Position numbers and translations under genes: made by a program
Shown here: positions 1-7,500 of the stretch, one piece after another
How the letters are laid out: every line of letters starts with the position of its first letter
How positions within the stretch are numbered: the stretch's first letter is position 1
The notes under the pieces: generated by a model
What the model was told of the DNA's origin: nothing
The model's database searches: none
What the model saw: the letters and a program-made list of their open reading frames with translations, nothing else
Origin: an uncultured Blautia sp.
GTDB taxonomy: Bacteria > Bacillota > Clostridia > Lachnospirales > Lachnospiraceae
DNA: 25,808 bases
Reading direction: 5' to 3'
Assembly: GCA_900547615.1 (NCBI GenBank)
Contig: URHH01000029.1
Location: forward strand, 1 to 25,808

Positions 1-576
1 TCCGATTCCAAGAGTTAAAACACCGGCTCCCGGATAAGTGAAGCAAAGACTGATTCCTGCAGCCACACAAGCAGCCGCTCCTGCAAAAAATCCAAGTACA
101 CACGCCCCCACTGCAAACACTGCAAGAAATGGAATCAAGGCTATCGCTATAACAACTCCAAGAATTCCTCCTGTCGCTCCCACCAGAAAAGGTGATAAAA
201 TGACAAGTCCCAGAATAATAAGACCGATTGCCACCGGATTTCTATTCTTTCTTCCTGCCTGATACCCGCGTTCCGCACGGCTTTCGCTTCTTCCTGCCGT
301 ATATTTCCCCGGCATCTGCCCCTCTTCTTTGGCTCTTGTATCTGTATAGCCTCGTTCTGTATATTCTCCGTAATCTCCGGAGCCTGCACTTAAGTCTGCT
401 TTAATGATTGCCGCTACTTTTCCCGGACTTCCAAGCTCCCGGATTACTTCGGCTTCTCTTTCTGCACCTGCGTCCTCAAAATAATTTTCGTAATATTCCA
501 GGGCTTCCTCTCGTTCTGCTTCTGATATGTCAGAAAGAAGATGGGACAACTCTCTCATAAACTGCATTCTGTTCAT
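1..576 (-). CDS. DUF1700/HAAS-domain membrane protein, partial (C-terminus beyond window)
   Basis: Translation from the ATG at 576 stays open to the window edge, giving 192 residues without a stop. The first 60 or so (MNRMQFMRELSHLL, then EREEALEYYENYFEDAG and ELGSPGKVAAIIKADL) match the HAAS/DUF1700 pattern, a helical domain common next to PadR regulators in Firmicutes. A charged, Gly/Arg-rich linker follows (about 65-112), then a very hydrophobic stretch from about 114 onward that should form several membrane helices. The ATG overlaps the TGA of the upstream padR gene as ATGA, so the two are probably translationally coupled and share the PadR-controlled promoter. By family precedent the HAAS domain may contact the regulator or a partner; the molecular role is not known. 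The family call is good, the function is open. Confidence 0.85.
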   Translation of the reverse strand, partial: MNRMQFMRELSHLLSDISEAEREEALEYYENYFEDAGAEREAEVIRELGSPGKVAAIIKADLSAGSGDYGEYTERGYTDTRAKEEGQMPGKYTAGRSESRAERGYQAGRKNRNPVAIGLIILGLVILSPFLVGATGGILGVVIAIALIPFLAVFAVGACVLGFFAGAAACVAAGISLCFTYPGAGVLTLGIG

Positions 577-896
577 ATTCCTATTCCTCCCTCAAGCATT
601 TTGGAAATCTTTGATGAGTAGTTTTTCCACTCTACCTTATATAAATTCAACTGTGCGCTTCCCTTTTCCGTAAGCTTATAGTATCTTCTGTTTCGCCCTT
701 CATATGCCATATCATACACTTCCAGACAGTCGTCCTTCTGAAGTCTTCTCAAAACAGGATAAAGAGTAGATTCTGATACTTCCAGAACACCTCGAACATC
801 CTGGGTAATTTTATAGCCATACGTCCCTTCTTTTTCCTTCGATACAACTGCCAGAACAATCGCGTCAAGAAGAGCCGCGCCTGTATTAAATACCAT
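573..896 (-). CDS. PadR family transcriptional regulator
   Basis: A 107-residue protein, the usual length for the short PadR subfamily. It carries an N-terminal winged helix with the typical pattern: LDAIVLAVV, then GTYGYKITQDV, then VSESTLYPVLRRLQKDDCLEV, then GRNRRYYKLTEKG (wing). A short C-terminal helix follows for dimerisation. PadR proteins are usually dimeric repressors released by small ligands or membrane stress. The start ATG at 896 is preceded by a GGAAGTGAG ribosome binding site. The gene lies first in a unit with the HAAS/DUF1700 membrane protein, which it overlaps by 4 nt, the standard context for this subfamily. Palindromes at its promoter suggest autorepression (inference). 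The inducing signal cannot be read from the sequence. Confidence 0.93.
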   Translation of the reverse strand: MVFNTGAALLDAIVLAVVSKEKEGTYGYKITQDVRGVLEVSESTLYPVLRRLQKDDCLEVYDMAYEGRNRRYYKLTEKGSAQLNLYKVEWKNYSSKISKMLEGGIGI

Positions 897-947
897 CGTC
901 TCACTTCCTTTTTCTTTTATAATATTATACGGTTCATCAATATTGTT

Positions 948-980
948 TTGTTAACAATACTATATATCATATAATATAGT
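948..980. promoter_or_regulatory. Two adjacent palindromes, candidate PadR operators
   Basis: A perfect 10-bp palindrome TTGTTAACAA (948-957) abuts a 7-bp inverted repeat ACTATAT/ATATAGT (arms 959-965 and 974-980, 8-nt gap). The second covers the -10 region of the padR promoter. Dyads over the core promoter are typical of autoregulating PadR proteins; that PadR binds here is inferred from position. Confidence 0.55.
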
Positions 981-988
981 TTTGTCAA
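961..988 (-). promoter_or_regulatory. Promoter of padR-HAAS unit
   Basis: On the minus strand a perfect -35 TTGACA (983-988) is followed after 16 nt by TATATA (961-966); with a 17-nt spacer the hexamer would be ATATAG. It lies about 65-90 nt upstream of the padR start. The spacer and -10 are embedded in the palindrome listed next, a layout that suits repression. Confidence 0.7.
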
Positions 989-1010
989 TAGTATTTTCGG
1001 AAATTGCACT

Positions 1011-1065
1011 AAAAAAGGCAGGAAACTTATTCCATACAAACTTCATAAGTTTCTCTGCCTTTTTT
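1011..1065. terminator. Bidirectional intrinsic terminator between GH31 gene and padR promoter
   Basis: The left arm AAAAAAGGCAGGAAACTTA (1011-1029) pairs with TAAGTTTCTCTGCCTTTTTT (1046-1065) with one bulged base and a loop of about 16 nt. The minus strand gives a T run after the stem for the GH31 transcript ending at 1066, and the plus strand also ends in T6. It insulates GH31 from the padR unit. Confidence 0.85.
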
Positions 1066-3444
1066 CTATTCTTTTGCAGTTAATATTTCCGCGATTGCTC
1101 CTATCAGTTCCCGTTCCATTTTCATAGAACAAAGCTGAGTTAATTTAGCCGCTTTACTTATATTTTTCTGAATCACAGAATACACCTCTTCTTTTACGGA
1201 AAAAGGAATTTCTCCCTGATTCAGAAGCTCAAATATCCGTTTGTTTTCTTCGTTTTTGCGAAGCTTCGGAACAGACAACGTAATCTGTATTTTTTCTGTG
1301 ACGGAAATCTCCGGCAAACGTACTGTAAGACAGCCGTCTTCTTCTCTGTAAGTTTTAACGGCTCCGTCTATGTCCGTCGTTATTTCACAGTCCTCCACTC
1401 CGAAAAATTCCACAGTATAGCTTCGCTTTTCCGGTATGAGCGCTCTGTTTCCTTCCGCTGGAAATACAGTAAAACTTCCATTTTTCCAACAGAACTCCAT
1501 TTTTGTTGCCACAGAATCGCCTGTCAGATACGCATTTGTTTCATTGTCATCTTCATACAGGACAAAGCTTCCACCTGCTCCCGCATACACTCTGATACAA
1601 AGAGAATCCGGATTTTTTAAAAATTTCTCTCCCTGTATCTCCTCTGTGAAAGGCACAATCGCTCCTGCCTTTACAAGAACCGGTATGGAATGAATATCTC
1701 TGTACATATCCAGTTCCTTTCCCCCTGAATAAATCATCCCTGTAAAGAAATCAATATACGTTCCCTCCGGAAGCCATACATGAACCTTTCCTCTGTTCAG
1801 TCCCGGCAGGTTTTCTTCTGTTATGGGAGCCACAAGAAAATCTCTTCCAAAAATATACTGATTTTTTACCTCATACGCTTTTCCCTCCATAGGATTTTCG
1901 TAATACATCGGCAAAATCAAAGGAAGATTTTCCGCCCATGCGCGATGATTCATTGTATAAAGATAAGGAATCATTCTGTGACGAAGACGAAGGAATTTTC
2001 CCATAATCATAGAAATTTCCACAGGATAATTCCAGGGCTCTTTTCCCATAAATTCACTTTTACTGCTGTGAATCCTGTTAATGGGAGAAAATACCCCAAA
2101 CTGCAGCCAACGAAGAGCCAGTTCATTATTTTTAAATCCACACATATGTCCACCAATGTCGTGACTCCACCAGCCGTATCCGATATTCGACGCTGTGCTT
2201 GTAAAATACGGCTGAAAATCAAGGGAATCCCATGTCACATGCGTATCCCCCGAAAATCCCACCGGGTATCTGTGGGAACCCGGACAGGCATATCTTGAAA
2301 AAGTCATAGGACGTTTCCCGTCGCGGGCATTATCCAGATAATGGTAATGGTTCAGCATCCACAGCGGGTCCAGTCCCGGAATCTTTGTTGTATTTCCCTG
2401 CTGCCAGTCAATCCACCAGAAATCTACGCCCTTTTCCTCCTCCGGGTGAAGTACGCACTTAAAATACGCTTCCAAGAATTTTCTGCTGGCAATATCAAAA
2501 TCAACAGGTTCTTCCTTATCTGTATCAATATTTCCCAATTCCTCCGCTATGGAAATATAGCAGTCCTCATATGCGCGGATTCCACTTGCCGGGTGAAGAT
2601 TCAGACTTACTTTCATTCCATGTTCATGCAGCCATGCCAGAAATCTCTCAGGTTCCGGGAAATATTTTTTATTCCATGTGTAGCCTGTCCAGGAGCTTCC
2701 GTATTTCGGGTCCACCTCATCTACAAGATGCCAGTCCATATCCACTACGCCTACGGAAAAAGGAATTTTCTCCTTCTCAAAATGGGTGATAAGAGCTTTG
2801 TAGCTTTCTTCTGTATAAGCGTAGTAACGGCTCCACCAGTTTCCCAGCGCAAATCTTGGAAGCATAGGCGTTTTTCCTGTAAGTCTGTAAAAATCCCCCA
2901 GAGCTTCCTTATAATCATTTCCATAGGCAAAGAGATAAATATCTGCTCCCTCTCCCTTCCTTGGCAAAACCCAGCCATTCTCATCTAAAATCAGAGTTTT
3001 GCTGTCATCTAAAACAGCACAGCCGCTTCTTGAGATAATCCCTTCTTCCAGTTCACAGACGCCGTCCACATCATCAAGGGTTCTTGCCGTTCCTCCCAGG
3101 TTATCTGTTTTTTCCCCGTAATACCATACAGCACCGTAAGGATTCTGTCCTCCGATGGCTATGGCATTTAAACTGTTTTTTGAAAACTCTCCCCCTGTAT
3201 ATGTAACATGAAGTCTCTCTGTGAAAAGCTCAAAACCTTCTCCCTTTTGAACAAGTCGGTAATCTACTCTTTCAAACTGTCTGTTCCACACAACCTGAGT
3301 AGGACGGTCTTCAAAGCATCCGTCTTCCCTGTACTCCATGCGGATGAGGCATGGCGTGAGAAGAAGAAAGCGGTATTTTTCTCCCTGTATGGTGTTTTCC
3401 CTCCTGCCCACAGGCTCCATCTGCCAAAGATTATTTTCAAACAT
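1066..3444 (-). CDS. Glycoside hydrolase family 31 protein (alpha-glucosidase-like)
   Basis: A 792-residue GH31 enzyme: N-terminal beta-sandwich (about 1-190), a TIM barrel from about 195, then C-terminal beta domains. The barrel holds WWIDWQQG with the expected nucleophile Asp346, GFSGDTHVTW with the expected acid/base Asp400, and substrate-pocket motifs NWWSRYYAY, VDMDWH and SHDIGG. GH31 enzymes retain configuration and cleave alpha-linked glucosides, xylosides or related sugars; the motifs do not fix the substrate here. No signal peptide is visible, so it should act in the cytoplasm on imported oligosaccharides. The start at 3444 is chosen because AGGAGG lies 6 nt upstream; an in-frame extension to 3486 has no such site. 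The last 70 or so residues, after the beta domain, are predicted helical and look like an unusual extension. There is no sugar transporter or regulator beside it, so the gene stands alone. Confidence 0.92.
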   Translation of the reverse strand: MFENNLWQMEPVGRRENTIQGEKYRFLLLTPCLIRMEYREDGCFEDRPTQVVWNRQFERVDYRLVQKGEGFELFTERLHVTYTGGEFSKNSLNAIAIGGQNPYGAVWYYGEKTDNLGGTARTLDDVDGVCELEEGIISRSGCAVLDDSKTLILDENGWVLPRKGEGADIYLFAYGNDYKEALGDFYRLTGKTPMLPRFALGNWWSRYYAYTEESYKALITHFEKEKIPFSVGVVDMDWHLVDEVDPKYGSSWTGYTWNKKYFPEPERFLAWLHEHGMKVSLNLHPASGIRAYEDCYISIAEELGNIDTDKEEPVDFDIASRKFLEAYFKCVLHPEEEKGVDFWWIDWQQGNTTKIPGLDPLWMLNHYHYLDNARDGKRPMTFSRYACPGSHRYPVGFSGDTHVTWDSLDFQPYFTSTASNIGYGWWSHDIGGHMCGFKNNELALRWLQFGVFSPINRIHSSKSEFMGKEPWNYPVEISMIMGKFLRLRHRMIPYLYTMNHRAWAENLPLILPMYYENPMEGKAYEVKNQYIFGRDFLVAPITEENLPGLNRGKVHVWLPEGTYIDFFTGMIYSGGKELDMYRDIHSIPVLVKAGAIVPFTEEIQGEKFLKNPDSLCIRVYAGAGGSFVLYEDDNETNAYLTGDSVATKMEFCWKNGSFTVFPAEGNRALIPEKRSYTVEFFGVEDCEITTDIDGAVKTYREEDGCLTVRLPEISVTEKIQITLSVPKLRKNEENKRIFELLNQGEIPFSVKEEVYSVIQKNISKAAKLTQLCSMKMERELIGAIAEILTAKE

Positions 3445-3487
3445 AACATTCCTCCTTTTTTGTATTCGTATCTTTTCAGGTGACAAT

Positions 3488-3516
3488 ATTTTATCTTAAT
3501 TTGCCCCTGTATGCAA
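3488..3516 (-). promoter_or_regulatory. Promoter of GH31 gene
   Basis: Minus-strand TTGCAT (3511-3516), 17-nt spacer, TAAAAT (3488-3493). It sits 44 nt upstream of the chosen GH31 start, supporting the start at 3444. Confidence 0.65.
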
Positions 3517-3596
3517 TGGCTACTGATGAATTATTGTCCACTCCGTTCACAGCAGTACTGATAGTTCAATATATATATCAATTTGTCAGGTAGCTT

Positions 3597-3626
3597 TTGA
3601 CACCTGCATCATATGTATGATAAGAT
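3597..3626 (+). promoter_or_regulatory. Promoter of rsmF-like gene
   Basis: Plus-strand perfect TTGACA (3597-3602), 18-nt spacer, TAAGAT (3621-3626), 49 nt before the chosen start. The 231-nt region 3445-3675 holds this and the divergent GH31 promoter; nothing else convincing was seen in it. Confidence 0.6.
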
Positions 3627-3675
3627 AATTTCAGTCTTTTTATATCGAAAAAAACATTTTATATCAGGAGGTCCT

Positions 3676-5085
3676 ATGAACCAGAATAAAACTTCCACTC
3701 TTCACCCTGCCTTTCTGGAGCGCATGAAAGCACTCCTGGGAGAAGAATACCCCTTATTTTTAAAAAGCTTCGAAGCTCCCAGAACCTTTGGGCTTCGCGT
3801 CAATACAGATAAAATCACCTGCGAGGAATTTGAACGCATTGTTCCTTTTCCCGTAACTCCCATTCCCTGGATAAAAAACGGATATTTTTACGAGGAGGAA
3901 AGCCGCCCCTCCCGCTGTCCTCTTTATCAGGCGGGGATTTATTATCTTCAGGAACCGAGCGCTATGACGCCAGCCTCCCGGATTCCGGTTTTCCCCGGCG
4001 AATACGTTCTTGATATGTGTGCTGCTCCCGGCGGAAAAGCAACGGCACTTGGGGCAGCCTTAAAAGGCGAAGGACTTCTCGTTGCAAACGACATCAGTAC
4101 CTCAAGAGCAAGGGCGCTTCTTCGAAACATCGAGCTTTTCGGCATTCCCAATGTGTTTGTCGCAAATGAGCCGCCGGAAAAGCTTGCCCGCACTTTCCCG
4201 GAATTTTTCCATAAGATCATTCTGGATGCCCCCTGCTCCGGCGAGGGAATGTTTCGAAAAGAAGAAGCTCTCGCTCTCGACTGGACACCGGAAAAATCTC
4301 ATGAGCTTTCCAAAATCCAGAGAGAGCTTCTTTTAAACGGCTTTGATATGCTTCGTCCAGGCGGACTTCTCCTCTACTCTACCTGTACGTTTTCCCCGGA
4401 AGAAGATGAGGGAAGCATTTCCTTCCTTCTGGAAAACAGACCGGAAGCAGAGATTGTGGAAATCCCCTGGTACGAAGGCTTCACAGAAGGAATCCCTTCT
4501 GCCGGAAACGGTGAGGAACGCCTGAAACGCTGTGTTCGCCTCTTCCCCCACAAAATGAACGGAGAAGGACATTTTATGGCGCTTATTCAAAAACCCGGTC
4601 TTTCCGCACAGGGCGGCGTGTCCGCTCCGCACACAAAGCCGGATAAAAATGCTGTAAAATGGATTGATGAATTTTTGAAAGAAATCGGACTCTCTTCCCT
4701 TGACGGTCGTCCCTTTGACTGGAACCGGGTAGAAATCCGAAAAGACAAAGCCTATTATCTTCCCCCTGTATCCTGCGATTTCCGCGGACTGGCTTTTTTA
4801 AGAAACGGTCTGTATCTGGGGGATATAAAAAAGAATCGATTTGAACCATCGCAGCCTCTTGCACTTGCTCTTCGAAAGGGCGAAGCTGCTTCCTGCATCT
4901 CTCTTTCCGTAAATGATGAGAGAATTACACGATATTTAAAAGGAGAAACTTTAAATATTAAACCGCAGGAAGCCGCCAAACCAAAAGGCTGGCAGCTCCT
5001 CTGCGTGGAAGGGTATCCGATTGGATTCGGGAAACTGGTAAATGGTGTGCTGAAAAATAAATATCCTGCCGGGTGGAGGGTGTGA
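3676..5085 (+). CDS. rsmF: RsmF-like 16S rRNA (cytosine-C5)-methyltransferase
   Basis: A 469-residue RsmB/NOP2/Sun-family enzyme, close in length to E. coli RsmF. An N-terminal substrate-positioning domain (about 1-105) precedes a Rossmann SAM domain with motif I DMCAAPGGKATAL (113-125), motif IV DAPCSGEGMF (Cys187) and motif VI STCTFSPEEDE (Cys237). In this family the motif VI Cys attacks C6 of the target cytosine and the motif IV Cys resolves the adduct; both are present. The C-terminal part from about 330 fits the extra RNA-binding domains of the RsmF/YebU type. The target base (C1407 in E. coli) is assumed, not shown. AGGAGG lies 4 nt before the ATG at 3676, which is preferred over an upstream in-frame ATG at 3613 without a site. 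The gene ends 45 nt from the convergent fic gene with no clear hairpin between them. Confidence 0.88.
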   Translation: MNQNKTSTLHPAFLERMKALLGEEYPLFLKSFEAPRTFGLRVNTDKITCEEFERIVPFPVTPIPWIKNGYFYEEESRPSRCPLYQAGIYYLQEPSAMTPASRIPVFPGEYVLDMCAAPGGKATALGAALKGEGLLVANDISTSRARALLRNIELFGIPNVFVANEPPEKLARTFPEFFHKIILDAPCSGEGMFRKEEALALDWTPEKSHELSKIQRELLLNGFDMLRPGGLLLYSTCTFSPEEDEGSISFLLENRPEAEIVEIPWYEGFTEGIPSAGNGEERLKRCVRLFPHKMNGEGHFMALIQKPGLSAQGGVSAPHTKPDKNAVKWIDEFLKEIGLSSLDGRPFDWNRVEIRKDKAYYLPPVSCDFRGLAFLRNGLYLGDIKKNRFEPSQPLALALRKGEAASCISLSVNDERITRYLKGETLNIKPQEAAKPKGWQLLCVEGYPIGFGKLVNGVLKNKYPAGWRV

Positions 5086-5130
5086 AATCGTCTCGGAAGC
5101 ATTTAATCATGTCATAAAAAACACTTTACT

Positions 5131-6123
5131 TTATATTTTTACATATCTTTGATTTCTGCTGTTGGGCTTATCAGGAATCGTCATCTTGATGAGATTCTGT
5201 TCAACAGCAGGTCTCAGATAATTTCTGCGAAATCCTTCTCTGGATTTTAATCCCATTTTTTCCATAAGTCCCTTACTTGTATAAGGCACATCGTATTCCA
5301 TAACCTCAAGCAGCTTTTTAACAGCTTCTGACAGACTTTCATTTTCTCCGCTCATTTGAACAGAAATCTCCTCAAGAATCTTATCAATCTGCAGCAGCAT
5401 AAATTCAATAAAAATCGTAGAACTTCCATCAGCATGACATCTGGAAATTGCCTCATAATATTGCTCCTGGAATTTCTCAATCTGACTTTCAATTGGAATA
5501 TATTCAAATATCGGTTTCCATTTGGACAGAATAGCAGTATGCCATAATCTTGCCATTCTTCCGTTGCCATCTGCAAAAGGGTGGATAAATACAAATTCAT
5601 AGTGAAATACACTGCTCAAAATCAACGGGTGAACATCGTTTTGCGCTATTTTTATCCAGCAAAATAATTCCTCCATAAGCTGTGGCACGAATCGAGCCGG
5701 CGGAGCCATAAGAACACACCTGTCACCATTGAAAACGCCTTCCTCTCCCAATCGAAATTCACCGGACTCTTCCACAAGATACTTCGTCATAATCCCGTGG
5801 AATTTTTTTAAATGCTGTATATTATAAGAGTCAATTTCTGAAAGCTGTTCATAGGCAGCATAGGCATTCTTTACTTCCTGTATTTCTCTTTGCTCTCCCA
5901 GTACTATTTTACCGTTGATTACATCTCTGACCTGCCCCAGTGTCAGGGAATTTGCTTCTATCTTCAGAGAGGAATGAATTGATTTAATTCTGTTATTTTT
6001 TCGTAAATGCGGTTTTGCCTCAAGATTATTTGTCGCTGTTATACGTCCGATTTTTTCAGAAACAGAAGATACATATGACAATATCTCATTCGTTATTGTA
6101 AAAGGCGGTTTATATTCTCCCAC
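5131..6123 (-). CDS. Fic family protein with C-terminal winged helix
   Basis: A 330-residue Fic protein. The core motif HPFADGNGR (181-189) is complete, including the catalytic His181, so AMP (or other nucleotide) transfer to a protein target is plausible. An N-terminal Ser-x-x-x-Glu stretch (Ser52 to Glu56 in SSLKIEANSL) matches the autoinhibitory helix of class II Fic proteins, though Glu is followed by Ala instead of the usual Gly/Asn. Residues from about 265 to the end look like a winged helix (YTSKGLMEKMGL, then REGFRRNYLRPAVEQNLI), so it may bind DNA or regulate itself. The start is GTG at 6123, supported by GGAGGTG 5 nt upstream. It lies 84 nt downstream of the broken addA and has its own promoter. 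No antitoxin gene is adjacent, consistent with built-in inhibition. The target is unknown. Confidence 0.9.
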   Translation of the reverse strand: MGEYKPPFTITNEILSYVSSVSEKIGRITATNNLEAKPHLRKNNRIKSIHSSLKIEANSLTLGQVRDVINGKIVLGEQREIQEVKNAYAAYEQLSEIDSYNIQHLKKFHGIMTKYLVEESGEFRLGEEGVFNGDRCVLMAPPARFVPQLMEELFCWIKIAQNDVHPLILSSVFHYEFVFIHPFADGNGRMARLWHTAILSKWKPIFEYIPIESQIEKFQEQYYEAISRCHADGSSTIFIEFMLLQIDKILEEISVQMSGENESLSEAVKKLLEVMEYDVPYTSKGLMEKMGLKSREGFRRNYLRPAVEQNLIKMTIPDKPNSRNQRYVKI

Positions 6124-6140
6124 AAAAACACCTCCATCAT

Positions 6141-6164
6141 CTTGCGTATTATCTTACGTATTAT
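6141..6164 (-). repeat. Tandem 12-bp direct repeat in fic leader
   Basis: CTTGCGTATTAT (6141-6152) is followed at once by CTTACGTATTAT (6153-6164), 11 of 12 bases identical. The pair lies between the fic -10 and the ribosome binding site, a position suited to an operator for a winged-helix protein, possibly Fic itself. It could also be chance in AT-rich DNA. Confidence 0.5.
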
Positions 6165-6172
6165 CTTCCTAC

Positions 6173-6201
6173 ATTATACAAATCTTTCAGAAAAACTTCA
6201 A
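6173..6201 (-). promoter_or_regulatory. Promoter of fic gene
   Basis: Minus-strand TTGAAG (6196-6201), 17-nt spacer, perfect TATAAT (6173-6178). It lies in the 84-nt gap after addA, so fic can be transcribed independently of addBA. Confidence 0.6.
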
Positions 6202-6207
6202 TAACAG

Positions 6208-7500
6208 TTACACCTCAATCTCCTTCCCCAGAGCAAAGGAATAGATATACGCCTCCTTCACCGGCTTTCCTGCTGCCCTGGAAAGCGCCTCCCCGTAATC
6301 CAGGATCTGATTTCTGTACCGCTCTGTGAGAACCTGCTCCTCTCCTTTTCTCACCCTATCTGTCTTATAGTCCACAAGGATCAGCTCTCCTTCTTCCATA
6401 AAGTAGGCGTCCATGATCCCCTGTACAAGAATGCGTTCCCCTTCCCAGTCAGGGTTTAATTCTTCTGCTTTTCTTGAAATGACAAAAGGCTGTTCCCGGA
6501 AAAGAAGTCGTTTTTCCGATGCTTTTTTCATTCGCTGTCCGAGAGGAGATTTGAGAAAAGCAAAAATATCTCCCGGTCGGACGCACTCTGCTTCTTTTTC
6601 TTTTAATTTTTTCTGCATAAGCAGCTCTTTTATCTGCTCCCTGATTTCTTCTATAGAAGATGTGCGGCTGTAATCAAGACACTCCATCACTCTGTGATAA
6701 GCCGTTCCTCTTGAGGCGCCTGTGTATGCTTCCTGTTTTTCTATAAACTCCGGCACAACAGAAAGCTCTTCCTCTTCCGGAATCTCTGTTATATTTTCTT
6801 CTTTTTCATAGAAATCATGATGCGCTCTTTTCTTCAGCTCCGACACACTCACCTTCACCGGAATCTCCCGTAAAAACTCGTAAGGATAAACAAAAGAAAA
6901 TCTTTTTTCCAGTTCATCTTTGATTTCCTCGTTGTATGTAACAGAAGCGTCCCAGTTTTCCAGCACCTCTCTTCTGATCTCCGTTTCCGCCTGAAGCTCC
7001 ACCTCTTCTTTTACAAGATCTTTTGCTGTTACTTTTTGTATGATAAAATCGCTGTCTCCTTCATAAAAGGGATTTCTTCTGTTGGAAAAAATCCCGTATT
7101 CCTCTAAAAGCGGCTCCATTGCCCTGTGGCGGATAAGCGCCGGAAGAAGATAATCCCAGTAAGTCTTTGCCTTCATGCGGTTTCCAACAGGAAGCAGTTC
7201 TTCCTCCTGCTTTAAAAAACCGGAAAGCCCGCGGATTCTTTCTTCCAGTTTTCCTATCGTCCCTGTAATGATCAGTTTTTCTTTTGCACGGGTCAGGGCG
7301 ACATAAAGAACACGAAGCTCCTCTCCCAGACTTTCTTTTAAAATCGCCCTTCGCAGCATCTGCTTATATAAAGTGGTGGAAGTAATTCTTTTTTCCGGAA
7401 GAATGGCATCTGTTCCGATTCCAAGCTCATGATGAATCAAAAGTCCCGCGTTTATTAAACTGTTTTCCCATACCTGCCGCAAACACAACAGGAAATTCAA
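6208..7500 (-). CDS. addA: AddA C-terminal fragment: motif VI and RecB-type nuclease domain
   Basis: The open frame reaches back to a TTG at 7500, but only codons from about 7449 on (AGLLIHHELG) are AddA sequence, about 413 residues; the leading 17 codons are out-of-frame reading of the helicase region. It holds motif VI (RVLYVALTRAKEKL) and a RecB-family nuclease: His in GTAYHRVMECL, Asp in GIMDAYF, and the catalytic LVDYKTDR (Asp and Lys). All nuclease residues expected for an active enzyme are present. No convincing ribosome binding site lies before the TTG, so separate production would depend on reinitiation after the stop at 7427, which is doubtful. Confidence 0.8.
   Translation of the reverse strand: MNFLLCLRQVWENSLINAGLLIHHELGIGTDAILPEKRITSTTLYKQMLRRAILKESLGEELRVLYVALTRAKEKLIITGTIGKLEERIRGLSGFLKQEEELLPVGNRMKAKTYWDYLLPALIRHRAMEPLLEEYGIFSNRRNPFYEGDSDFIIQKVTAKDLVKEEVELQAETEIRREVLENWDASVTYNEEIKDELEKRFSFVYPYEFLREIPVKVSVSELKKRAHHDFYEKEENITEIPEEEELSVVPEFIEKQEAYTGASRGTAYHRVMECLDYSRTSSIEEIREQIKELLMQKKLKEKEAECVRPGDIFAFLKSPLGQRMKKASEKRLLFREQPFVISRKAEELNPDWEGERILVQGIMDAYFMEEGELILVDYKTDRVRKGEEQVLTERYRNQILDYGEALSRAAGKPVKEAYIYSFALGKEIEV

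Noticed and set aside
1780..2988. Long plus-strand open frames opposite the GH31 gene
   Set aside because: They are shadows of a well-conserved coding region, have no recognisable product and no ribosome binding signals.
3541..3612. Small inverted repeats such as TGTCA/TGACA near the rsmF promoter
   Set aside because: Arms are only 5 bp and overlap a -35 hexamer that itself accounts for half of the match.
5086..5130. Terminator between the convergent rsmF-like and fic genes
   Set aside because: The 45-nt gap is AT-rich but I could not find a stem with a T tail.
6141..6164. CRISPR-like repeat
   Set aside because: Only two 12-bp units with no spacer and no cas genes nearby.
7427..7500. Programmed ribosomal frameshift in addA
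   Set aside because: No slippery heptamer is present at the junction, and about four expected residues are missing, which frameshifting would not explain.
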